A stretch of DNA of 64,000 nt from Telluria mixta (lineage in GTDB: Bacteria; Pseudomonadota; Gammaproteobacteria; Burkholderiales; Burkholderiaceae_D). A program made the translations under genes and the position numbers. Position 1 is the first letter of the stretch. Every line of letters begins with the position of its first letter. Below are positions 54,406 to 62,342 of this stretch, one piece after another. The stretch is taken from the NCBI RefSeq assembly GCF_029223865.1, contig NZ_CP119520.1:2108001-2172000 (forward strand). Reading direction: 5' to 3'. The notes beneath the pieces are model-generated. The model had not been told where the DNA came from, searched no databases, and saw only the letters and a list, made by a program, of their open reading frames with translations.

Positions 54406-55590
54406 ATGTCTGCCCGCGACATCGTCCTGTGTGCCCCCGTGCGTACCGCCATCGGCGCGTTCAACGGTTCCCTGAAATCCATCCCCGCCGTCGAACTGGG
54501 CGCGGCCGCCGTGCGCGCCGCCGTCGAGCGCGCGGGCATTTCTCCGGACGCCATCGACGCCGTCCTGATGGGCAACGTGATCCAGGCGGGCAACCGCATG
54601 AACCCGGCGCGCCAGGCCGCGGTCCATGGCGGCATTCCCGTCAGCGTGCCCGCGATGACCCTGAACCGCGTATGCGGCTCGGGCGCGCAGGCCATCGCGT
54701 CGGCCGCGCACGAGATCCTGGCTGGAGAATCGAATGTCGTGCTGGCCGGCGGCATGGAAAACATGGACCAGGCGCCGTACCTGATGCCGCAGGCCCGCTG
54801 GGGCGCGCGCATGGGCCACGCGCAGATCTACGACAGCCTGCTGCACGACGGCCTGAACGACGCCTTCTCGGCCCAGCACTCGGGCTGGCACACGGAGGAC
54901 CTCGTGAAGGACGTCGATATCACCCGCGCTGCGCAGGACCGCTGGGCCGAACGCTCGCAGCGCCGTTTCTCGGAAGCCCAGGCGGCCGGCGCGTTCAAGG
55001 ATGAAATCGTGGCGATCGAGATCGCGGGCAAGCGCGCCGTGCAGCTGTTCGACACGGACGAGGCGAACCGCCCCGACACCACGCTGGAGACGCTGGCGAA
55101 ACTGAAACCGGCATTCCGCCCGGACGGCACGATCACGGCCGGCAACGCGCCGGGCCTGAACAGCGGCGCGGCCGCCGTCATCGTCGCCGACCGCGCGACG
55201 GCCGAGCGCCTGGGCCTGCAGCCGATCGCGCGCCTCGTCGCCTCAGGCGTGGCGGCCGTGGAGCCGGGCATGTTCGGCCTCGGGCCCGTGCCGGCCGTGC
55301 AGAAGGCTCTCGCGCGCGCCGGCTGGAGCATCGGCGACGTCGACCGCTTCGAAATCAACGAAGCCTTCGCCGCCGTGCCGCTGGCCGTGGCGCGCAGGCT
55401 GTCGCTGGCGGAAGACGTCATCAACGTCGAAGGGGGCGCGGTGGCGCACGGTCACCCGATCGGCGCGACGGGTGCCGTGCTGACGGTGCGGCTGCTGCAT
55501 GCGATGCGCCGCGGGCTGGCGCGGCGCGGCGTGGTCACGCTGTGCATCGGGGGCGGGCAGGGGATCGCGCTGGCGCTGGAGCAGGTGTGA
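54406..55590 (+). CDS. Thiolase (acetyl-CoA acetyltransferase)
   Basis: From ATG 54406 (AAAGGAG five bases upstream) the product has 394 residues. Thiolase II features are intact: nucleophile cysteine in TLNRVCGSGAQAI, GGAVAHGHPIGATGA with the active-site histidine, and CIGGGQG with the second cysteine near the C-terminus. It could make acetoacetyl-CoA or cleave 3-ketoacyl-CoA. It is under probable MarR control with the nearby thioesterase. The stop codon abuts the stop of the convergent LysR gene. Confidence 0.9.
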   Translation: MSARDIVLCAPVRTAIGAFNGSLKSIPAVELGAAAVRAAVERAGISPDAIDAVLMGNVIQAGNRMNPARQAAVHGGIPVSVPAMTLNRVCGSGAQAIASAAHEILAGESNVVLAGGMENMDQAPYLMPQARWGARMGHAQIYDSLLHDGLNDAFSAQHSGWHTEDLVKDVDITRAAQDRWAERSQRRFSEAQAAGAFKDEIVAIEIAGKRAVQLFDTDEANRPDTTLETLAKLKPAFRPDGTITAGNAPGLNSGAAAVIVADRATAERLGLQPIARLVASGVAAVEPGMFGLGPVPAVQKALARAGWSIGDVDRFEINEAFAAVPLAVARRLSLAEDVINVEGGAVAHGHPIGATGAVLTVRLLHAMRRGLARRGVVTLCIGGGQGIALALEQV

Positions 55591-56490
55591 TCACGCGGCG
55601 ACGAACGCGTTCATCCGCTCCACCAAAAACTCCCTGAGCACCCTGACGGCCGGCGACACCTGGCGCCGGTTCGCCAGCACCATGTACAGCGGCTGGTTGT
55701 TGCCCTCCCAGTCCGTACACACGGTGCGCAACGCGCCGCTCGCGAGGTCGGCCTGCACGTCGATGCGCGAGCGGTAGCACAGTCCGAGGCCGTCCAGCGC
55801 CCAGCGCCGCACGATCTCGGAATCGTCGGCCACGCGGTCGCCGCGCACCGTCACTTCGATCTCCGCGCCGTCCTTGTAGAAGCGCCAGCGGTCGTTGACC
55901 GTCTCGTCCAGCATGAAGCACAGGCAGTTGTGTGCCGCCAGATCATGCGGGGTCGCCGGTACGCCGTGCCGCGCGAGGTAGGCCGGCGACGCGCATAGCA
56001 CGCGCCGGTTCGTCTCCAGCAGCGGCAGCGCCACCATGCTCGACTCTCGCGGCTTGCCGAAGCGCAGCGCGATGTCGACGGGTTCCCGATAAATGTCGGC
56101 CAGGCGGTCCGTCAACTGCAGCCGCAGGCGCACGCCCGGGTGCCGCTCCTGGAACGCGTTCAACCACGGCAGCACGACGTGGCGACCGAGGTCGGACGGC
56201 ATCGAGATCTGCAGCTGGCCCTCGATCGAGTTTTCTCCCGCGCGCACTTCGGTCTCGGCATCGCGCAGGCCGTCCAGCAGCGGCCGGCAGCGGGCGAGCA
56301 GGCGTTCGCCGGCCACCGTCAGGCGCATGCTGCGTGTCGTGCGCACGAACAGCGCCGTGCCGAGGTCCGCCTCCAGCCGCTTCAAACTCGCGCTGGCGAC
56401 GGCCGGAGATAGATCCAGCAGACGCGCGGCCGCCGACAGGCCGCCTTGCTCGGCCGTGGTGACGAAGAGTTCGAGGTCGCGCAGGTTCAT
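55591..56490 (-). CDS. LysR-family regulator divergent from a quinone-reductase-like gene
   Basis: The 299-residue protein starts MNLRDLELFVTTAEQGGLSAAA with the LysR winged helix to about residue 60 and an effector domain with the typical RLQLTDRLADIYREPVDIALRFGKP. ATG 56490 is used; in-frame extension upstream is not supported. It is divergent from an alcohol-dehydrogenase-type gene at 56587, with a TTTCAA-N7-TTGAAA dyad directly before its start codon. Confidence 0.88.
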   Translation of the reverse strand: MNLRDLELFVTTAEQGGLSAAARLLDLSPAVASASLKRLEADLGTALFVRTTRSMRLTVAGERLLARCRPLLDGLRDAETEVRAGENSIEGQLQISMPSDLGRHVVLPWLNAFQERHPGVRLRLQLTDRLADIYREPVDIALRFGKPRESSMVALPLLETNRRVLCASPAYLARHGVPATPHDLAAHNCLCFMLDETVNDRWRFYKDGAEIEVTVRGDRVADDSEIVRRWALDGLGLCYRSRIDVQADLASGALRTVCTDWEGNNQPLYMVLANRRQVSPAVRVLREFLVERMNAFVAA

Positions 56491-56509
56491 TTTCAAAGAA
56501 AGATTGAAA
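56491..56509. promoter_or_regulatory. TTTCAA-N7-TTGAAA dyad in the LysR/reductase intergenic region
   Basis: Perfect six-bp arms separated by seven bases lie immediately upstream of the lysR ATG and about 78 bp before the reductase start. LysR proteins commonly bind such dyads in divergent promoters, and the position could make lysR autoregulated. Confidence 0.5.
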
Positions 56510-56586
56510 TTGATTTCGTATTTGCGCAGTTTATCAAAAAGGTCAGGGCGCCCAGAATGAGACCCATCGATCACCAAGGAGCCGCC

Positions 56587-57600
56587 ATGAAAGCCATCGC
56601 CTACCAGAACAACCTGCCCATAGCCCACGCCGACGCCCTCGTCGACATCACCCTGCCGGACCCGGTCGCGACCGGCCACGACCTGCTGGTCGAGGTGCAG
56701 GCGGTGTCCGTGAACCCCGTCGACGTGAAGGTGCGCGCCGGCTCGAAACCTGCCGACGGCGAGTGGAAAGTGCTGGGTTGGGATGCGGCCGGCATCGTGA
56801 AGGCCGTCGGGCCGGACGTGACGCTGTTCCGTCCGGGCGACCGCGTCTGGTACGCCGGCTCCATTGCCCGCGCCGGCAGCAACAGCGAGCTGCAACTGGT
56901 CGACGAGCGCATCGCCGGCAGGATGCCGCAATCGCTGGACTTCGGCGCCGCCGCCGCGCTGCCGCTGACGAGCCTCACGGCGTGGGAACTGCTGTTCGAC
57001 CGTCTCGAGGTGCCGACCGACGAGCGCGGCGAGGGCAAGACGTTATTGGTGATCGGCGCGGCGGGTGGCGTCGGCTCGATCCTCGTGCAACTGGCGCGCC
57101 GGCTGACCCGCCTGATGGTCGTCGGCACGGCATCGCGTCCCGAAACGCGCGATTGGGTGCTGAAGCACGGCGCCCACCACGTGATCGACCACGGCAAGCC
57201 CCTCACGGACGAGATCCAGCGTGCGGGTCTGAGCGCACCGGACTACGTGATCAGCCTCACGCACACGGAGCAGCACTTCGACCAGATCGTCGAGATCATC
57301 GCGCCGCAGGGTAAATTCGGCCTGATCGACGACCCGGCCCCGATCGACGTCCGCAAGTTCAAGCGCAAGGCCGTGTCGCTGCACTGGGAACTGATGTTCA
57401 CGCGTTCGCTGTTCTCGACGCCGGACATGATCCGCCAGCACGAGATCCTGAACCGCGTGGCGGACCTGATCGACGCGGGCACGCTCCGCTCGACGGCCAA
57501 CGAGAACTTCGGCCGCATCGACGCGGCGAACCTGAAGCGTGCGCACGCGCTGATCGAGTCGAACCGCGCACAGGGCAAGATCGTGCTGGCGGGGTTCTGA
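56587..57600 (+). CDS. Zinc-independent alcohol dehydrogenase/quinone reductase (MDR family)
   Basis: The 337-residue protein has the MDR fold with GroES-like N-terminal domain (VSVNPVDVKVRAG, LGWDAAGIVKAVGPDV) and a Rossmann domain with VIGAAGGVGSILVQLARRL. The zinc-binding cysteines of classical alcohol dehydrogenases are absent. It matches the zinc-type alcohol dehydrogenase-like group (YhdH/QOR relatives), NADPH quinone or enone reductases. AAGGAG precedes the ATG. The stop codon is directly adjacent to the stop of the convergent MORN gene. Confidence 0.88.
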   Translation: MKAIAYQNNLPIAHADALVDITLPDPVATGHDLLVEVQAVSVNPVDVKVRAGSKPADGEWKVLGWDAAGIVKAVGPDVTLFRPGDRVWYAGSIARAGSNSELQLVDERIAGRMPQSLDFGAAAALPLTSLTAWELLFDRLEVPTDERGEGKTLLVIGAAGGVGSILVQLARRLTRLMVVGTASRPETRDWVLKHGAHHVIDHGKPLTDEIQRAGLSAPDYVISLTHTEQHFDQIVEIIAPQGKFGLIDDPAPIDVRKFKRKAVSLHWELMFTRSLFSTPDMIRQHEILNRVADLIDAGTLRSTANENFGRIDAANLKRAHALIESNRAQGKIVLAGF

Positions 57601-58629
57601 TTACAAGCGCCGCGTGAATTCCATCGCGATCGGATACACCATCTCGCACGGCTGCCCGTGGCAGACGGCGGGCTTGTAGCGCATGGCCATGGCGGCGCTG
57701 GCGACGTAGCGGATCACGTCGTCGTCGAAGCTGCCCACCTTGCGTACTTCCTTCGCCTTGCCGTCGGCGCCGACCAGCACGTGCAGGCGCAGCAGGCCGC
57801 GCGCGTCGTACTTGCCGGCGACAGCCACCGCGAGCCGGTTGAATTCGACGGTGCCGTTCAGCGGATACGGCGGATCGTCGCCCGGTTCCAGCGCCGGATA
57901 ACCGTTGCGGACGATGTCCTTCTGTTCGGGCGTGAGACCGTCCCAGCCGACGTTGGTCGGCAGCGGCGACCGCACGTCCGTCTTCGCCAGCAGCGTGCCC
58001 GTGTCCGGCTCGGCCTGGCGCTGCTGGAACGTGTTCTCCGGCTTGGGACCGGCCTGTTTTGCGTTGCGTGCGGCCGCATCCAGCGTGCCGGTCCGGCCGC
58101 TGCCGGCATACGTGATGCGGTCGCCGTCGACCGGCCGTCCATCGCGGAACTCGCCTTCGACCATGCCGCCGAGCGCATACGTGAGGCGCCCCTGGCCGTT
58201 CGGACGGTCGGCGCGGAATTCGCCCTGGTAGACGTCGCCGTTCGGGTAGATCTGCACGCCCTTGCCCTCGCGCCGCATCATCTTGAGACCGCCTTCGTAG
58301 CGCAGCTCGCTGGCGAAGCGCAGGTAGCCTTCGCCGTCGGGGACGCCGTCGGTCAGCGAGCCGATATACGTGAATTTATCGCCCGCCTTCAGCTTCGCTT
58401 CGCCGCTGACGGCGCCGTGCGCGAACGTGCCTTCGATGCGGCGCGTGGTGCCGTCCTTCGCCGTCCATTCGAGCACGCCCTTGCCGTCCGCATAGCCATC
58501 CTTGCAGGGGCCGGTCCAGTGCACGGACTGGTCGTTCGGTGCCGGGAGGAGCTTGCCGACCTGGCAGTCGCCGGCGTGGGCCGCTTGTGCGATGCAGGCA
58601 GCCAGGAGGAGGGGCGGGGCGGTTTTCAT
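57601..58629 (-). CDS. Exported MORN-repeat protein with C-terminal TonB-type domain
   Basis: The 342-residue protein has a signal peptide (cut after AAHA, residue 19). At least five MORN-type repeats follow (about residues 45-175), with patterns such as GYADGKGVLEW, GVPDGEGYLRF, DVYQGEFRADRPNGQGRLTYA. A linker with coiled-coil character leads to a TonB_C-like domain (about 250-342) with LRLHVLVGADGKAKEVRKVGSF and MRYKPAVCHGQPCEMVYPIAMEF, including a likely CxxxxC disulfide. Such a MORN-TonB_C combination is unusual; it may be a periplasmic protein-binding adaptor. Function unknown. Confidence 0.8.
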   Translation of the reverse strand: MKTAPPLLLAACIAQAAHAGDCQVGKLLPAPNDQSVHWTGPCKDGYADGKGVLEWTAKDGTTRRIEGTFAHGAVSGEAKLKAGDKFTYIGSLTDGVPDGEGYLRFASELRYEGGLKMMRREGKGVQIYPNGDVYQGEFRADRPNGQGRLTYALGGMVEGEFRDGRPVDGDRITYAGSGRTGTLDAAARNAKQAGPKPENTFQQRQAEPDTGTLLAKTDVRSPLPTNVGWDGLTPEQKDIVRNGYPALEPGDDPPYPLNGTVEFNRLAVAVAGKYDARGLLRLHVLVGADGKAKEVRKVGSFDDDVIRYVASAAMAMRYKPAVCHGQPCEMVYPIAMEFTRRL

Positions 58630-58674
58630 CGTACAACTCTAGCATGCAGATAGGGACCGCATGCTCACCGATTC

Positions 58675-59235
58675 TCACCCCTGGCGCAACCTGTACGTCA
58701 TGTAATTCAGGTCGTGGCCGACCCCTGCGATCCTGAGCATATCCGCCACGCGCGCGACAGTGGTAAAACCGGCGCGCGCATACAATTCGACGGCAGGCAA
58801 GTTGTCGGACAAGACCTCGAGGTCGATCCACTCGACGTCCGTCCCGGCCCGCGCCCACTGGGCCGCCGTTTCGAGCAGGCGCCGCCCGAGTCCGCGCCGC
58901 CGCCACACGCGGTGCACGCCCATGCCGAGCATGGCGCGGTGCGTCGCGGCCGGTTCGGGACGGCCGCGCAGGTCCACGTGGCCGGCGATATCGCCGTACG
59001 TGTCGATGGCCAGCCACAGGCGGCGCCAGCCCGGCTGGCCGACGGGGATGTCGATGCCCTTGATGAACGCGATGCGCAGCCCGGCGGGCAGGCGAGGCTG
59101 GCCCGGCGCGATCGGCTGGAACAGCGGCGTGCCGTCGGCGCCGTTGTCGCGCAAGTGGTCGTCCAGGTAGGCGAAGAACGGCGCCAGGTCGGCTTCATTG
59201 GCCGGGCGGATCGTCAACGCCTCCGTGTTGTCCAT
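58675..59235 (-). CDS. GNAT-family N-acetyltransferase
   Basis: The 186-residue protein has the acetyl-CoA-binding signature VWRRRGLGRRLLETAAQWA and the C-terminal LSDNLPAVELYARAGFTTVAR, typical of GNAT enzymes acting on small molecules or protein N-termini. ATG 59235 is used because the upstream acyl-CoA dehydrogenase ends at 59244; an in-frame GTG slightly upstream would overlap it. Substrate unknown. It is the fifth gene of the minus-strand run from aceK. Confidence 0.85.
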   Translation of the reverse strand: MDNTEALTIRPANEADLAPFFAYLDDHLRDNGADGTPLFQPIAPGQPRLPAGLRIAFIKGIDIPVGQPGWRRLWLAIDTYGDIAGHVDLRGRPEPAATHRAMLGMGVHRVWRRRGLGRRLLETAAQWARAGTDVEWIDLEVLSDNLPAVELYARAGFTTVARVADMLRIAGVGHDLNYMTYRLRQG

Positions 59236-59243
59236 CAATCTGG

Positions 59244-60371
59244 TCACAAAGCCCTTGCAATCAAAATCTTCTGGATGTCGCTCGTGCCTTCGTAGATCTG
59301 GCATACGCGCACGTCGCGGTAAATGCGCTCGACGGGGAAGTCGGCCACGTAGCCATAGCCGCCGAACACCTGCATCGCCGACGATACCACGCGCTCGGCC
59401 ATCTCGGACGCGAACAGCTTGGCCATCGCGGCTTCCTTCAGGCAGGGCAGGCCCGCGTCCTTCATCGATGCGGCGTGCAGGATCAGCTGGCGCGCGGCCT
59501 CGATCTGCATCGCCATCTCGGCCAGGCGGAACTGCACGGCCTGGTGGTCGAAGATCGGCGCACCAAAACTTTCGCGCTCCTTCGCATACGCCAGCGCGGC
59601 CTCGAACGCGGCGCGCGCCATGCCTACCGATTGCGACGCAATGCCGATGCGTCCGCCCTCCAGGCCCGACAGCGCGATCTTGTAGCCTTGGCCCTCTTCG
59701 CCGATCAGGTTTTCAACCGGGACGCGGCAGTTGTCGAACACGATCTGCGCCGTGTCCGACGAATGCTGGCCCATCTTCTGTTCGATGCCGGCGACGATGT
59801 AGCCGGGCGTATCGGTCGGCACCCAGAACGCGCTGATGCCCTTCTTGCCGGCCGCCTTGTCGGTGACGGCCATGACGATGGCCACGTCGCCGTTCTTGCC
59901 GCTCGTGATGAACTGCTTGGTGCCGTTCAGGACGTAGTGGTCGCCGTCGCGCACGGCCGTCGTGCGCAGGGCGGCGGCGTCGCTGCCCGTGTGCGGTTCC
60001 GTCAGCGCGAAGGCGCCCAGCAAATCGCCCTGCGCGAGCGGGCGCAGCCAGCGTTCCTTCTGCGCCGCGTTCGCGTACGTCATCGCGATCGAGCACACGG
60101 GGCAGTTGTTGACCGAAATGATGGTGGAGGTGCCGCCGTCGCCGGCCGCGATCTCTTCCAGCACCAGCGCCAGCGCGACGTAGTCGAGGCCCGCGCCGCC
60201 GTACTGCTCGGGCACGGCCACGCCGAACGCGCCCAGCCGGGCCAGTTCCTTCAGCTCGTCCTTCGGAAAATGGTGCTCGCGGTCCCAGCGCGCGGCGTTG
60301 GGCGCAAGACGCTCCTGCGCGAAGGTGCGCAGGGCGTCGCGGATCATCTGGTGTTCTTCGGTCAAAATCAT
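59244..60371 (-). CDS. Acyl-CoA dehydrogenase
   Basis: The 375-residue flavoenzyme has the acyl-CoA dehydrogenase signatures LGAFALTEPHTGSDAAALRTTA and QVFGGYGYVADFPVERIYRD, and the catalytic-base region CQIYEGTSDIQKILIARAL with the glutamate near residue 362. It oxidises an acyl-CoA to the trans-2-enoyl-CoA, passing electrons to ETF. The exact chain-length or branched-chain specificity cannot be read. It stands with a thiolase and SDR, fitting fatty-acid or short-chain acyl-CoA breakdown, and could also serve as the isovaleryl-CoA dehydrogenase missing from the liu run. Confidence 0.92.
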   Translation of the reverse strand: MILTEEHQMIRDALRTFAQERLAPNAARWDREHHFPKDELKELARLGAFGVAVPEQYGGAGLDYVALALVLEEIAAGDGGTSTIISVNNCPVCSIAMTYANAAQKERWLRPLAQGDLLGAFALTEPHTGSDAAALRTTAVRDGDHYVLNGTKQFITSGKNGDVAIVMAVTDKAAGKKGISAFWVPTDTPGYIVAGIEQKMGQHSSDTAQIVFDNCRVPVENLIGEEGQGYKIALSGLEGGRIGIASQSVGMARAAFEAALAYAKERESFGAPIFDHQAVQFRLAEMAMQIEAARQLILHAASMKDAGLPCLKEAAMAKLFASEMAERVVSSAMQVFGGYGYVADFPVERIYRDVRVCQIYEGTSDIQKILIARAL

Positions 60372-60398
60372 GTTGTCTCGTTTTTTATCGTGGACGGC

Positions 60399-61067
60399 TC
60401 ACCACGGGATCGGTGTGCCGTCGTAATTGAGGAAGGCGCCGTTCTGCGCCGGCGTCGCCTTGGCCAGCGTGGCACGCAGGCCGGCCGCGCTTTGCTCGAC
60501 GGTGAGCGTGGCGCCCGGACCGCCCATGTCGGTCTGCACCCAGCCCGGGTGAAAGGTCAGACACGTGGCACCCTGCGGGCCGTACGTCAGCGCGGCGTCG
60601 GCCAGCACGGAATTCAGCGCGGCCTTGCTGGCGCGGTACAGCGACCCCTGGTTGCTCTTGCGCTCGCCGATGGAGCCCATGCGCGACGAGATCACGGCCA
60701 CCTTGCCGCGCGTCGTGGCGACCAGCGGCGCGACGATGGGCAGTAACCGCATCGCGGCCAGCACGTTCGTGTGCATGACGTCGTCGAATTCCTGTTCGGT
60801 CGGGAAACCGGCGTGGTCCGGGCCGTACACGCCCGCGACGAGCCAGGCGGCGTCGATCTTTTCGTCGTCCAGCTTCCAGCCCAGGCCACCGATCGATTCG
60901 GCATTGGTGACGTCGACCTGGTGCGCTTCCGCGCCCAGCCGGCGCAGCGCATCGCAATCCGCGGCCTTGCGCGCGGTGGCGATGACGCGCCAGCCGTCTG
61001 CGCGGTATTGACGGGCCAGTTCGTGGCCGATGCCGCGCGATGCGCCGATGATGAGAGCTGTTGGCAT
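60399..61067 (-). CDS. Short-chain dehydrogenase/reductase (third)
   Basis: From ATG 61067 (AAGGAA five bases upstream) the product has 222 residues. The cofactor loop is IGASRGIGHELARQY, and the active site comprises ISSRMGSIGERKSNQGSLYRASKAALN with YxxxK. The protein resembles C-factor-like and sniffer-type SDRs in its short length and the PGWVQTDMGG segment. It lies between thiolase and acyl-CoA dehydrogenase genes on the same strand. Substrate unknown. Confidence 0.86.
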   Translation of the reverse strand: MPTALIIGASRGIGHELARQYRADGWRVIATARKAADCDALRRLGAEAHQVDVTNAESIGGLGWKLDDEKIDAAWLVAGVYGPDHAGFPTEQEFDDVMHTNVLAAMRLLPIVAPLVATTRGKVAVISSRMGSIGERKSNQGSLYRASKAALNSVLADAALTYGPQGATCLTFHPGWVQTDMGGPGATLTVEQSAAGLRATLAKATPAQNGAFLNYDGTPIPW

Positions 61068-61142
61068 GGGAATTCCTTCACGGTATGGATGACAATGACA
61101 ATCCGTCACCATACCGTGTTTTAAAAACGCGTGCGTGGCGCG

Positions 61143-62342
61143 TTACACCATCTCGATCGCCATCGCGGTCGCCTCGCCGCCGCCGATGCACAGCGACGCC
61201 ACGCCGCGCTTGCCGCCCGTCTTCTTCAGCGCGCCGAGCAGGGTGACGATGATGCGTGCGCCCGATGCGCCGATCGGGTGGCCCAGCGCGCACGCGCCGC
61301 CGTGGACGTTGACCTTCGAATGCGGGATGTCCAGCTCGTGCATCGCGGCCATCGGCACGGCGGCGAACGCTTCGTTGATCTCGAAGAGGTCGACGTCCTT
61401 CGGCGACCAGCCGGTCTTCTTGAACAGCTTTTGCAGCGAGCCGATCGGCGCGGTCGAGAACTGGTCCGGCTCCTGCGCGTGCGTCGTGTGGGCGACGATG
61501 CGGGCGAGCGGCGTGACGCCCAGTTCCTTCGCCGTCGATTCGCGCATCATGACGAGGGCCGCGGCGCCGTCGTTGATCGACGACGACGAAGCGGCCGTGA
61601 TCGTGCCATCCTTTTTAAACGCCGGACGCAGCGTCGGGATCTTGTCGACCTTGGCCTTGACGGGGCCTTCGTCCTTCTCGATGATCGTTTCGCCCAGGCG
61701 GTTTGCGACGGTCACCGGTGCGATCTCCCACTGGAAATCGCCGGACTCGGTGGAATTCTGCGCGCGCTTGACGGATTCGATCGCGAACGCATCCAGCTGC
61801 TCGCGCGAGAAGCCGTACCTGGCCACGCACTCCTCGGCGAACGTGCCCATCGAGCGGCCTTCGCCCGTCTTTTCGTTGCGCGAGTAGGCGTCTTCGAGGC
61901 CGTCCATCATCATGTGGTCGAACATGACGCCATGGCCGATGCGGTAGCCGCCGCGCGCCTTCGGGATCAGGTACGGGGCATTGGTCATCGACTCCATGCC
62001 GCCTGCCACGACGACGTCCGCGCTGCCGGCCTTGAGCACGTCGTGCGCGAAGATCGCGGCCTGCATCGCCGAGCCGCACATCTTCGACAGGGTAACGGCG
62101 CCCGTCGACAGCGGCAGGCCCGCCTTGATCAGCGCCTGGCGCGCCGGGGCCTGGCCCTGGCCGGCCATCAGGCAGTTGCCGAAGTAGACGTGCTCGACGA
62201 GGCTCGCGTCGACGCCGGCGCGCTCGACGGCCGCCTTGATCGCCACGGCGCCCAGGTCGCTCGCGGATTTCGAAGAGAAGTCGCCCTGGAAGGCGCCCAT
62301 CGGGGTACGGGCGGCGCCGACGATAACGATTGGATCATTCAT
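61143..62342 (-). CDS. Thiolase (acetyl-CoA C-acetyltransferase)
   Basis: The 399-residue enzyme has the nucleophile cysteine in [13 protein letters not shown], the histidine in [17 protein letters not shown] and the second cysteine in CIGGGEAT. The profile fits biosynthetic or degradative acetyl-CoA acetyltransferase. Its ATG lies inside the end of aceK (8-bp overlap), so the two are translationally coupled. With HMG-CoA lyase producing acetoacetate elsewhere in the window, it could close ketone-body and leucine metabolism, but no specific link is shown. Confidence 0.93.
   Translation of the reverse strand: MNDPIVIVGAARTPMGAFQGDFSSKSASDLGAVAIKAAVERAGVDASLVEHVYFGNCLMAGQGQAPARQALIKAGLPLSTGAVTLSKMCGSAMQAAIFAHDVLKAGSADVVVAGGMESMTNAPYLIPKARGGYRIGHGVMFDHMMMDGLEDAYSRNEKTGEGRSMGTFAEECVARYGFSREQLDAFAIESVKRAQNSTESGDFQWEIAPVTVANRLGETIIEKDEGPVKAKVDKIPTLRPAFKKDGTITAASSSSINDGAAALVMMRESTAKELGVTPLARIVAHTTHAQEPDQFSTAPIGSLQKLFKKTGWSPKDVDLFEINEAFAAVPMAAMHELDIPHSKVNVHGGACALGHPIGASGARIIVTLLGALKKTGGKRGVASLCIGGGEATAMAIEMV

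Noticed and set aside
48812..57600. The SDR, thiolase, thioesterase and reductase genes as a natural-product biosynthetic cluster
   Set aside because: No synthase or condensing core enzyme, and the genes fall into separate regulator-target pairs on both strands.
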